Source: Rutpela maculata
Lineage: Eukaryota; Arthropoda; Insecta; Coleoptera; Cerambycidae
Assembly (NCBI GenBank): GCA_936432065.2
Contig: OW386287.2
Span: 75,705,804 to 75,769,803 of the forward strand
Direction: 5' to 3'
Length of the DNA: 64,000 bases
A model generated the notes under the pieces. That model did not search any database, was not told the DNA's origin, and worked only from the letters and a program-made list of their open reading frames with translations. The translations under genes were made by a program, and so were the position numbers. Of this stretch, positions 26,673 through 37,617 are shown piece by piece; position 1 is the first letter of the stretch, and every line of letters begins with the position of its first letter.

Positions 26673-26744
26673 ATCAATGCAGAGGGAGGTGTAAATGAAA
26701 TTTTTGCAGAAGTTATGGCTTATTTAGATGAGCTGCTAGACTAG
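26673..26744 (+). CDS. AK1: Last exon of an AK1-type adenylate kinase gene (host gene)
   Basis: After the acceptor TTTTTTTTTACAG the frame reads INAEGGVNEIFAEVMAYLDE then LLD and a TAG stop, 23 codons. This matches in character the C-terminal end of cytosolic adenylate kinase 1 (x-NAEGSVD-VF--V---LD-L), which interconverts ATP plus AMP with two ADP. It contains none of the catalytic residues: the P-loop and lid lie in earlier exons that I did not find in the window, so they must be further upstream. It is too short for an ORF caller. The only other reading would be a chance open frame, but the splice site, codon pattern and family match agree. The exon lies between a fold-back element and the 7.1-kb long-TIR element. 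Confidence 0.6.
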   Translation: MNAEGGVNEIFAEVMAYLDELLD

Positions 26745-26909
26745 TGAATTGAAAAATACGAACTATGTCTCAGTCTATGCAATAAGCACACTTGGATCAC
26801 TAAATTCTTAGATAATATTGTTATTTATAGGTATTTATTTATTTGCAAAATATAATTTACATTGTTACTATAATTGTGCTTTTAATTTTCGTCATTTTCA
26901 AAACATTAC
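26745..26909 (+). other. Probable 3' untranslated region, cut by a transposon
   Basis: 165 bp of AT-rich sequence follow the TAG stop before the TIR of the 7.1-kb element begins. No AATAAA is present here, so the transcript's end may lie within the element or use a variant signal. Confidence 0.4.
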
Positions 26910-27302
26910 TAGACTACAAGCCCATCGTAATTTTTAAGAGGTGAAGTGACCCAGCATGAATTATATTCAGTTCGACGCTGGTATATGAAACCGTAACTTT
27001 AGGCACTATGCCGTCACTTTTGGCGGTACAGGTGAGTACACAGGTAAATTGAATTTTCCATCCGAAAATGCGCTCTTCAGACAAAATATTCTTGTACGGC
27101 ATTCCCCATGTTGATAGTTCATAAAAAAATAATCACCTGGAACCTATTGCCGTACAAAAATAATGGGACCGGAGGCCCGAAGAATTTTTGACTTTCCGAA
27201 AAATTTTCCAGGCATATAGGTAAGTACAGTTAGATTTGTATGCTTTTGTAGGTTCATTATTCAGTAACGCCGTACATATTTGGTGGTAATGTAGAAGAAC
27301 GC

Positions 27303-28590
27303 ACTACCGGGCGTCAAAATGACGCGACACCAATTTATTTCTCAGGGGGCGCCAGTCGCGTGTTACCCCGTTCTTCTACCTCCCAGGCGGGTTCGAGATA
27401 AGATGCACTTCGATAGCCGGATAATGGACCAAGGCTGCACTACCACAGATCGGTAATGACGCTCTCTCTGGACATGAATTCCTTCGTTAGGGGTTTAGGT
27501 ACCTTTTAAATTTCTGGATAATTGCATAAAAAAATCCCAACCGAAGAATTTCTCTGGGGAGGGATTCATTTTTGTACGTGGAATCCACGTTTTTATCTGT
27601 TAATAACGGGCTCTGTTTCTCAAAAAACGCATAAAAATATCCCTATCAAACCTCCGTAAGGCAACCAGAAGGTCAAGTGTTAATGTGAAATAACTCGACA
27701 CATCCGGTTTTCGATACGAAAGTTCCATGGATTATAGACCGTCAACAGGCCTCAAGATCAATTAAGAAACAACAGTTCAAAGAATCCGTTTATTTAACAG
27801 AAATGGTTATACAAAATTCTCAAGATAAGAATCGTGCCTTCCCCAATCAAGGTAATGGCTTTCAGACCATACAAGCGAGAGTGCTCACGCTAACGATCGA
27901 TTAGGTAGAAAAGATTCATGCATACCTTCTCAGAATCAAAATGCGAGCTTTTTAGAGAAGTCTGAGACTATTTGTAATTCATAATTACGGCTGACTGATT
28001 TTAACTTAAAAAAATGTTACTAAATGAATTTAGTTTCGCTAGAGACTACTTAGCTTTAAAGTTCTTGTATCGTGGCGGTTCACGTACTCAAACACATTCG
28101 GGGGACTTATAACTGCATAAGTTTAATGGCGTTCGATCAGTCCACGATTTACTTGCTCCTATGCAGTTGTTCAATATTATCGATATGGTAGCAACCCACC
28201 TTCGAGCGACTTTTAGGCAAAATTGGATTTTTGGTTTTTTATGCACAAGGCGTTTTCCTCTGTAACTTTGTCATTTGGAAAGCAGTGCTATTGACTTTCC
28301 TACCATTGCTTTGTCTGGATCACTCAACGCGCTCGGCCAAATTGCGAGCCGCTGAGTCAATCCAAACTCTTTCTATGCGAGAAACCGGCCTTGTGCATGT
28401 GCATTGATTTTTATCAATTTTTGCTTATCGGCACTACGCCGGCTTTGTCAAAATCTTCTATTTTGCCTTTTGGATACAGTGCATCGCTAAAATTTTATGC
28501 TCATACTTTAGAACTGGGCTTTCAATGGCCATACATCAAAGGTCAATGTCTTTGGTGGAGGAATAAAAAATAAAAAATATTTCAAAGTAT
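27303..28590. other. Interior of the 7.1-kb element, no gene recognised
   Basis: Relatively balanced base composition with several short open frames on both strands (longest 60 codons at 28391-28573). None matches a family I know. The motif GCCGTAC, frequent in the TIR, recurs. Confidence 0.4.
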
Positions 28591-28599
28591 ATTTTCGTG

Positions 28600-28962
28600 G
28601 TACTTTTTAAACTGACTTTGTGGTACTTTTGAAAAATCTATTTTAAGACCAATTTTGGCGTACTTTTGAAAAATCAATTTTCAAGCCAAATTTCAACGTA
28701 GTTTTGAAAAATTAATCTGCGAGTGAAATTTTGGCGTACTTTTGATAAATCGATTTTCAAGTCAAATTTCAACGCAGTTTTGAAAAATTAATCTGCGAGT
28801 GAAATTTTGGCATACTTTTGATAAATCGATTCTCAAGCCAAATTTCGACGCAGTTTTGAAAAATTAGTCTGCAAGTGAAATTTTGGCGTACTTTCAATAA
28901 ATCGATTCTTGAGCCAAATTTCGACGCCCTTTCAAAAATATTATTTTTTAAAGTCCAATTTG
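28600..28962. repeat. Tandem repeat, 76-bp period made of two 38-bp halves
   Basis: TCTGCGAGTGAAATTTTGGC recurs at 28719, 28795 and 28871, exactly 76 bases apart. Each 76-bp unit has two related 38-bp halves, one with CAAATTTCAACG and one with GTGAAATTTTGGCGTAC. About four and a half units are present, the outer ones more diverged. It lies inside the 7.1-kb transposon. Confidence 0.85.
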
Positions 28963-30343
28963 TGGTACCTTTGAAAAAGTTTATTATTCATAAATCTTTG
29001 TCATTATATTCTTTCGCTCTCATATCCTGAACCAAAATCATATTTTCCTAAGTGAAAATTCGGTGTTTCTTCTAATTTTCACCTGGTCAATTCCAACGCC
29101 TTATAGGACCCAAAAGTGTCCTTATGGACTGATCTGTGCCTCTGCAGACTCTTAAAAATGTCTTCAAATGAAATTTTTGCCTAAGTCGAATTTTGATTCT
29201 GTCTTCAACTAGGACAATTTTGAAGAGTTCTACAACAGTAACAAGGTTGAGAAACCACAGGCGCAACCCCCTACCCTCAACTAGTATAGTGGCGGTGATT
29301 TGAACCAACATCAAATTCAATGATCTTAATGCCTTTTCATGAAACAAAGACATTTTTTGCCATGCCGTACATTTTTCATGTAACACATGGCTGCGTCAGG
29401 AAAATTTATTTCCCTCTGAAAAGAGCAATTTTAGGGTGAAAAATTTGTTTACGGCATTAGCATATTTTGTTAGCACATGAAACTGGATAATGTTAGTTCA
29501 ATGTTACATCCCCCAATACCTCCTCTTCAAATGAGTCTTTATAATAAACTGATCATATTTACTTTGGATATCACGGAATTCACTATAAAACGTACAAGGT
29601 AAGATATATTTTGTCATACTTGCATAAAAATCTTTCCGCGCTGGCAGAGCCAACTCTTACTTTCACGTCACCGAGATAAAATTCCCGGGCTCTGTTTATG
29701 AAAGATAAACTGTCCGTAACATTCAATGATTAATATATAATTGCCTTCTTCAAGTTAACAATAAATCAATATGGCTCCCACATTGAATGGGCTAATATGA
29801 ACGGCATTACAATTTTCTATTTGATAATTAGTCGATAACATTTTGTAAATGCGGTATAGTAATTAATAATCCTAAAGGCCGGCGAAAATGTTATGGAAAC
29901 TCTCATCAGCTTTGGAAAGTCCTAAAAGTAAAAATGTACGGCATCTATTTTTCTTTTTATTTCCATCTTTAAAGAATTCAATATCGCAATAATTTTAGAA
30001 AGATTACTCCTTTTATTAATATACAGCGCATTTTGAAAATCTTTTAAATTTTGAAAATTTTATTTATTTTTTTTAATTCATATTTTCATTTGGTTCCATT
30101 AATTAAAACCGGCTGTAATGTACAATGATAATATTTAGTTAGATACATCATGTCAAAAAATCGGTTGACGTACAGGAATTTATGATCTTGTTCCCAAAAA
30201 ATGAGATTCAACCCCAAACGTAGGTAATTGTTTATTTATATTTATAAATTTTAAACGGCACAATTGTTAAAAATTATTGTAGGTGTTGAATAATATTTTA
30301 GAATCGATACCGTATATTTTGCAATGATCGTGCACCCTACACG
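28963..30343. other. Interior of the 7.1-kb element, no gene recognised
   Basis: AT-rich. A 99-codon minus-strand frame (29087-29386) has no recognisable domain. GCCGTAC-type motifs occur near 29370. Confidence 0.4.
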
Positions 30344-31664
30344 ATAACGCAGGAATTTTAGTCAAAATATCGCTTCTACCCGGAATTAATTATTGTAAAG
30401 CTGAAAATTTCCAGAATTGTAGTTTTGGTCCAGGACAACACGTAGCAAAAAGTCCCCTACTTTCCCCCGTCGGCTTCCCTGTTTTTTCGGAACAACAAGA
30501 GCCTAAGTCGCAAAAATTGCAGAGTTGGCTATAAAGTGCAACAGGAAGGTTGTTACTGGTCCGATTTGGGTCGAAATGATCATAAAAGATTAGGAAAAGC
30601 ATATCCGTTCATATTTCAGATGTTCTATCCATATTTTTGTTCATAATTTTCCGTTCTAGTTATGTCAACATTTCAAAAATTTAAAAAAAAATTTTAATGT
30701 TTCCGAAATGGCGCCATTGCGGATAAATGAAGACTCGGGGGGGAAAACGTACCCCAATAAACATTTCTCTTCATACTTTGGACTTTTCATTGGTATGTCT
30801 ACCCTCTCTGTAGCGTCCCCTGTTACGGAGTTACGCCACTCTGAGTGTCGCAGCGGCGACACTCGGACATTTAAGTGCGTTCATTGTTGCGTCTATCACG
30901 TCTAGTCTAAACAACCAAGAAGGCGCAAGACGAGCTATAGCCTTAGTTTTTAACTTTGACAGTTCTCTAAGTATATGCATTGGTTCATTGGTGCGGCACA
31001 ATTGAGTGATCTTAGTTAAGCCATGTAGCACAGGGAATTTTAGTTTTTGATCCGGAATTAATTATTGTAAAGCTGAAAATTTGCAGGATTGTAGTTTTGG
31101 TCCAGCACAACACGTACCAAAAAGTCCTCTACTCTCCCCTGTCGGCTTCCCTGTTTTTGCAGAGCAACGAGGGCCTAAGTCGCAGGAATTGCAGAGCTGG
31201 CTATAAAGTACAGCAAAAAGGTTGTTACTGGTCCGTTTTGGGGTCGAAATGACCATAAATGCTTCGGAGAAGCATATCCGTTCGTATTTCACATGTTCCA
31301 TGCATATTTCGTTCATAATTTTCCGTTTTAATGCTGTCAAAACATCAAAAATTGAAAAAAATTCGAAATTGCTCCATTGCGGATAAATGAAGACTCGGAG
31401 GGGAAAACGTACTCGAATAAACATTTCTCTCTATACTTTGGGCTTTTCATTGGTATGTCTACCTTCTCTGTAGCGTCACCTGTTATGGAGCTACGCAACT
31501 TTGAGAGCCTGCGCGCGGCGGTCGCGCCCGCCATTTGCAAGGTGGAACTGCCCTGGCTGCGCTGATGAGACCAGTTGTGAATTCCTGTTTATATATTATT
31601 GGTGTTTTATAAGATTTATTGAATGAAATTTAACTTGTCAGACTCAGAGAATGACTTTATTGGG

Positions 31665-31919
31665 TTAGACAATTGACATTATTGATCTACTGGGAAGTAG
31701 GGTCGTCCAGATCATCATCCATATCCACGACTGGCTGTTTGTGCAGCTGGATTCTCTACAGGTTCGGCACATGATGCTGAAGTTTAGACCAGAGTTCTTG
31801 CACTTGCACCGGGTACCGCAGTCCGCCTTGCAGCGCAAGAAATTAGCCGTAGCAGGCTTTCGGAAGCTGGCTACCTTGACATCTAGCCATTGTTGGATCT
31901 GCAAACAGCACATGCACAT
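31665..31919 (-). pseudogene. CXC-type tail of a transposon protein, left half of the palindrome
   Basis: The minus-strand frame reads LQIQQWLDVKVASF, then FLRCKADCGTRCKCKNSGL and MCRTCRESSCTNSQ. The Q-IQ-W-L segment and the spaced C-x-C pairs match the tails at 1020 and 31991. The WGW segment present in the right copy is missing here, where the sequence passes directly from the QWL segment into the cysteine part, and one cysteine is lost (NFSIMC against NCSIMC). It is a decayed copy. The upstream sequence looks like an intron end (GTGCTGTTTGCAG). Confidence 0.55.
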
Positions 31920-31990
31920 TAGTTGAATGCTGCAAGCTTTTCGGGAGATTAAATCCTCACAATATTCTCCCTGACTCCTCTCCTCACCTG

Positions 31991-32263
31991 GAGGACTGGG
32001 GGTGGAAATCAGGACTCCAGAGACTGGTTCCGATTCCTGTTTCTACCACAAGTCAGCCAGCTCCCGATAGCCTGCTACGGCTAATTTCTTGTGCCTACAA
32101 GAGGAACTGCGGTGCCCGGTGCAAGTGCAGGAACTCTGGTCTGAACTGCAGCATCATGTGCCGAATTTGTGGAGAATCCAGCTGCACAAACAGCCAGTCG
32201 TGTATATGGATAATGATCCGGACGACCCTACTTCCCAGTAGATCAATAATGTCAATTGTCTAG
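31991..32263 (+). pseudogene. CXC-type tail of a transposon protein, right half of the palindrome
   Basis: The plus-strand frame reads EDWGWKSGLQRLVPIPV, APDSLLRLISC, KRNCGARCKCRNSGLNCSI and MCRICGESSCTNSQ, ending at TAG 32261. This is the most intact cysteine cluster in the window and shows the full order W-G-W, LLRLI-C, then C-x3-C-x-C-type pairs. An AATAAAGTC polyadenylation-type signal follows at about 32267. N-terminal parts are absent. It is the mirror partner of 31665-31919 and points outward from the palindrome centre. Confidence 0.6.
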
Positions 32264-34017
32264 CCGAATAAAGTCATTTTCTGAGTCTGACAAGTTAAAT
32301 TTCATTCAATAAATCTTATAAAACACCAATAATATATAAATTCGCAACTGGTCTCATCAGCGCAGCCAGGGCAGTTCCACCGGGCACATGGCGGGCGCGA
32401 CCGCCGCGCGCTGACACTTAAAGTTGCGTAGCTCCGTAACGGGTGACGTTACAGAGAAGGCAGACATACCAATGGAAAGCCCAAAGTATGTGGAGAAATC
32501 TTTATTCAGGTACGTTTTCCCCTCCGAGTCTTCATTTATCCGCAACGGAGCCATTTCCAAATTTTTTCAATTTTTTAAGTTTTGACAGCAGTAGAACAGA
32601 AAATTACGAACAAAATATGCGTGGAACATGTGAAATACGAACGGATATACTTCTCCGAAGCTTTTATGATCATTTCGACCCGAATCGGACCAGTAACAAC
32701 CTTTTTGCTCCACTTTATAGCCAGCTCTGCAATTTCTGCGACTTAGGACCATGTTGCTCCGCAAAAACAGAGAAGCCGACGGGGGAGAGTAGGGAACTTT
32801 TTGGTACGTGCTGTCCTGGAGCAAAACTACAATCCTGCAAATTTTCAGCTTTACAATAATTAATTCCGGGTCAAAAACTAAAATTCCTGTGCTACATGGC
32901 TTAACTAAGATCACTCAATTTTGCCACACCAATGAACCAATGCATACACTTAGAGAACTGTCAAAGTTAAAGAACTAAGGGTATAGCTCGTCTTGCGCCT
33001 TCTTGGTTGTTTAGACTAGACGCAAAAATGAATGCACTTAAATGATCGAGTATCGCCGCTGCGACACTCAGAGTGGCGTAACTCCGTAATGGGTGACGCG
33101 ACAGAGAAGGTAAACATACCAATGGAAAGCCCAGAGTATGAAGATAAATGTTTATTGGGGTACGTTTTCCCCTCCGAGTCTTCATTTATCCGCAATGGCG
33201 CCATTTCGGAATTTTTCTAATTTTTTTTAAATTCTTTTAAATTTTTGAAATGTTGACTAGATCGGAAAATTATGAACAATAATATGCATAGAACATCTGA
33301 AATATGAACGGATATGCTTTTCCTAATCTTTTATGATCATTTCGGCCCAAATCGGACCGGTCACAATCTTCTTGTTGCACTTTATAGTCAGTTCTGCAAC
33401 TTGCGACTTAGGCCCTTGTTGCTCTGAAAAAACATGGAAGCTGACGGGGGAGAGTAGGGGACTTTTTGCTATGTGTTGTCCTGGACCAAAACTACAATCC
33501 TGGAAAGTTTCAGCTTTACAGTAATTAATTCCAAGTAAAAAACTAAAATTCCTGGGCTACGAGTCTAGGAAAGAGGTTGCGCCCGGGATTTCTCACTCTG
33601 TAATCACCAAATATGTACGGCGTTGCTGAATAATGAATCTATGAAAGCATACAAATCTAATTGTACAAACGCCGTGCAGTATTAAATTACCTATATGCCT
33701 GAAAAAATATTCTGAAAATCAAAAATTCTTCTGGCTTCCGGTCCCATTATTTTTGTATGGCAGTCGGTTCTAGGTGATTATTTTTTATGAACTATCAACA
33801 TGGGGAATGCCGTACGAGAATATTTTGTCTGAAGAGCTCATTTTTGGATGGAAAATTCAATTTACCTGTGTACTCACCTGTACCGCCCAAAAGTGACAGC
33901 ATAGTGCCTAAAGTTATGGTTTCATACACCAGCAATACCAGCATTGTATTGAATATAATTCATGCTGGGTAACTTGATCCCTTAAAAATTACGATGGGTT
34001 TGTTGTCTATACCTTTA

Positions 34018-35424
34018 TAGTCCACGCAAATTTGACATTTTAGAAGAAATAATTTATAAAGTAATAATATTTGAGATGCTTACTCTAGATGGGGTTAGAA
34101 ATAGATACCCGAAAAGTTCCACCACAGTTTAGGGGTGGAACGTCCCTTTTTTTTGCAAAAAACCCCTAACGGGGAGAACTTAAAGCTGGTTTTTCACTTT
34201 TATCTTGTGAACCGTTCGTCGGAAGAGAAAAAATCAGAGGAAATTAAAAAAAAAATGTCGTTATATTCTGCATAAAAAATGTCCTATTAACCTTGTAGCT
34301 TATCCTCACCTATTTCGCGCTAATAGATTCCGAACAGAGCGCGCAGGTAAAAATCAATCCTGTTCGAAGTTTTACAGCGAATATCTTAAAACAGGTTACT
34401 TTAACGAGACAAATGCACAGGAATGAATTTATTTTATATTTATTTTTTTATTTATTGAAAATATCATACAGAGATATGATATTCGATGTAAAACTTCGAA
34501 TAGGATTGATTTTTACCCATTGAGTTATATAAGAATATAAGGAGATGCCATGCTGTACAAATTTCCTATACAGAAACAGCACCGGTAGGCGTGGCTAAAC
34601 GTTGGAACAAGATGGTGGTTTTGCCAGACCCGGCCTACCTGAATAACGCAAAAAAATGTTGAATTCAATAAATGCAAGATTTTTAGCAAAAAGAATTAGA
34701 ACAAAAATATTCAAATAAAACACAAAATAAACAAATTAATATATATTTATTGACCTCTAAATAATAAAATTTTATTATGTTTAATTAGCTGTTTTTTTCT
34801 AATGCGGCTCTGTTTGTTGTTTACACTACCTATGAAATGTTATTCCCGTTAATTTTTTCTTGTCAACACCATCTCTAGAAGAGCAACTTGTTTTGGCACA
34901 CGACACCATAGTCCTTTTAATGTTTATTGTCCAAAATTTAAAAACCTATCAATAAAAATTACAATAAATCGCACGGAAAACAAACTGTCACAATTTGACG
35001 GAAAAGTAGTAACATGGCGGCCAAGTGATGCCGTTTTTGATCACGTGACTGCTTCTCCCGTCCTTCTAACTCAATGTTTTTACCTGTGCGCTTCAAATTA
35101 CTTGTTCGGACGCTATTAGCACGAAATAGGTGAGGATAAGCTACTATACAAGGTTAATAGGACATTTTTTATGCAGAATTGAATGACCATTTTTTTATTT
35201 CCTATACTTTTTTCTCTTCCGACGAAAGGTTTACAAGATAAAAGTGAAAAACCAGCTTTAAGTCCCCGTTATTGGTGTTTTCTTGCAAAAAAGGGACGTT
35301 CCGCCCCTAAATTGGGGGGGGGGGGACTTTTCGGGTATCTATTTCTAACCCTATCTAGGGCATATTATTACTTTATAAATTATTTCTCCTATTCAGTGTT
35401 TTTTAATCTAATTTGCGTGTACTA
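34018..35424. mobile_element. 1.4-kb long-TIR element, TAG terminus, 3-bp duplication TTA
   Basis: The arms 34018-34365 and about 35070-35424 are mirror copies with TAGTCCACGCAAATT and TAGTACACGCAAATT at the ends. TTA flanks both sides (34015-34017 and 35425-35427). A smaller inverted pair (AATCCTGTTCGAAGTTTTAC at about 34358 and its mirror near 34487-34507) lies in the interior. It starts eight bases after the end of the 7.1-kb element. No gene is recognised. Confidence 0.8.
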
Positions 35425-35427
35425 TTA

Positions 35428-36636
35428 TAGAAGAAGAGCCTATACAGAATTTACTGGTGCACAGGGAACGAAGTGTGTGAATAATTCAATGAAATTTTAA
35501 TTAATATCTACGGATTCTTTTTTAGTACCCAATGCCCCAAAGCTCAGGGAAGCCTCAAGAATCTGGCATATTCTTTTTAATTTTCACCATGGTTTTTAGT
35601 CCAGTCAACGGGAGGTTTCATCTCTAATTTGAGTGCTAATGAATGGATTTTGATGAAACCTTGTGCAATGTATTTGTAATGACGTTAGTAAAAAAAGTTG
35701 AAAAAGATTAGAGAAGGAAATGATCGGAAGGGGTAGAAAACATCCCTTTTATCACGGGTTTCGGAACTTGTAGAATTAGGTCAAAAATGAAAAAAAAACA
35801 ACAATATATTTACATTTTTTGGCCCAAAATAAGTGGTTTTTACTCATGTAAATTTTTTCGAAAAATTCATATTTTTCGAGATATGGCCACTCGAAAATTC
35901 CTAAAAGTGGGGGAGGGGAAATGTAAAAGACGAAAAAAAAATCTGATAAAATTTAGGTGAATGTATATCATCGAAATACAAGACTTTTTTTATTTGCAAC
36001 TTTTCAGTAAATTGCGTTTTCACCGAGTTTTTCCGGAAAAAGATGAAAAACTACCCCTTTCTTTGAAACTGTAGCGCTTTGAAAATATGTAATTTAAAAA
36101 TTTGAGAAAATTCAAACGTATGCATCGAGGCCTTCTAAACATGTTTTGTCTCTTGAATTTTTTTGTAACTTGCTAATTTTCTGAGTTGCAGGCAGTTTTT
36201 CACGATAAATAATGTAATACATTTTTTTCTCATTTTCAATTTAAGAATTATATTGAACCTTTAAAAATGATATAACTATATAGGTTTCATATTTTATAAT
36301 ATGTATAAATCACGCTCATTTTTAGAATTTCTATGTATTAAATGTTCAAAAAAATATTGCATAGGAAGCAAGATATTTCACAAAAACTTATTTCTGTGAC
36401 CTTTGACCTGGAATAACTGAAGATGCAGGCACGATATCGATGAGGGCTTTTGAGACATTATTGTAATGTCAAAATAAAGGTGCATGCAAAATTTCAGCTC
36501 AGTTAGATTTTTTAACAGACGGATTCTAACGTGACTGGGATATTAAGCGAAAACATCGACAGGAAAGGAAAAGAAGAAGCAAAAGTTGTCCAAACTGACA
36601 ATTTTATAATTAAACCTACTAGAGCCATTTATAAAT
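35428..36636. other. AT-rich sequence, no gene recognised
   Basis: Contains phrases typical of dispersed insect repeats (ATTTTTCGAGATATGGCCA near 35872, ACCTTTGACCTGGAATAAC near 36401) but no boundary, TIR or long frame. Confidence 0.4.
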
Positions 36637-37428
36637 TAGAAACTTCTGCAATGACTCATCTCACAGTGAGGTCACGGTACTTGTAGTGCGGCGGTCGCCT
36701 GGCATTTGCTTTCAAAAACCCAATATCGAGGTATAATTTATTGGGACCCTTACCATTTGATTGAGCATGTTTTTTTACATAAGAATCGTAATGGACGACT
36801 GTCTCCGTTGGTCGACACCTATGTCATAGCCAGAAAACGTAAAAAAATTAGAAAATGTAATTTTAACATTTAACTTCATATAGCTTCAAAAATATTTGAG
36901 ACAGAAACCTGAATTTTTACAGGTTTATAGAAAAAACATTTCTATTTAATTTTATATATAATTTTTTGCACAGATAAAAAAGTTTACCTTTAAAAATTAA
37001 CGTTATTTTAGGAATTGCATAAATGTTTAAATACTTTATTATCTTTAACCTACCGTAATTCGCTTATAAAAAGAGGTACATAAATGATTTTTTATTCAAA
37101 AACTGACAAATTTTATAGGCTTTATTTTGTCTCAATTAATAATGGGTCTATTTCGATCGCACTACTCGTCATCAAACTAGACGCGTTCGCAGTGAGAATT
37201 TCGCCTTAAATATAATAGGTTTTTTTCATTTAGATTGGGATTGAATGATAATTTATTTTAAATAAAACAATAAGCTTATTTTAGAAGGTAATCATAGACG
37301 TAATTTCAACATACTTTTGTAATTTTCGTTTAGTACCTACCTACTTATAATAAAAAAAGGAGTGTTGATTGGGGTTCTAAAAAAAGAGCTTTATGAATGT
37401 TTAAAATGATTTAATGATTTAATAAAGC

Positions 37429-37593
37429 TTATTCTGGTATATTATCTTCTTCCTGTTCTTCTGAAAAGTTGGTAATATTGTTACACTTTATATTATATTT
37501 ACATTCGATTGAACAAAGCATTCCCTCATTTTTACAGGCACATTTATTACTGTTGCAATTCTTTTCATTACAAAAAAGACAATTTTTCTAATT
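37429..37593 (-). pseudogene. CXC-type C-terminal tail of the element-3 protein
   Basis: The minus-strand frame reads CLFCNEKNCNSNKCACKNEG, MLCSIECKYNIKCN and then an acidic end SEEQEEDNIPE before TAA. The cysteine pairs and the acidic tail follow the same plan as at 1020, 31991 and 52091. A TAG lies just before the first cysteine. The upstream coding part is lost, since the fold-back element at 37618 begins 24 bp away. Confidence 0.55.
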
Positions 37594-37617
37594 TCCTGTG
37601 GAATTGAGGCCTTGGTA

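Larger units (their letters stand above)
30344..33559. mobile_element. 3.2-kb nested palindrome with two CXC tails, 3-bp duplication CGA
   Basis: The whole element is one palindrome centred near 31955. Each half has two direct copies of a unit starting with CAGGAATTTTAGT and running through GGAATTAATTA, CTACTCTCCC/CTACTTTCCC and ATGAAGACTCGG (units at about 30344-30990, 31024-31560, 32340-32890, 32990-33559). The outer termini are TAACGCAGGAATTTTAG and, from the right, TAGCCCAGGAATTTTAG, flanked by CGA at 30341-30343 and 33560-33562. The centre holds two head-to-head cysteine-rich gene tails. The many short ORFs along the arms are translations of the repeats. Confidence 0.75.
26910..34009. 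mobile_element. 7.1-kb long-TIR element, TAG terminus, 3-bp duplication TAC
   Basis: The arms 26910-27302 and about 33603-34009 are mirror copies (TAGACTACAAGCCCATCG on the left, TAGACAACAAACCCATCG inward from the right) and continue through GTACGGCATTCCCCATG and GCCGTACATATTTGG. TAC lies on both sides (26907-26909 and 34010-34012). The interior has a 76-bp tandem repeat and a nested palindromic element with CXC gene tails. No complete transposase of its own was found. Confidence 0.75.

Noticed and set aside
28600..28962. CRISPR-like array
   Set aside because: The 76-bp units follow each other directly without unique spacers, and the genome is eukaryotic.
30390..33524. More than a dozen frames of 60-138 codons on both strands
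   Set aside because: They repeat the same phrases in each of the four arms of the palindrome. Only the CXC frames at the centre have a family signature.
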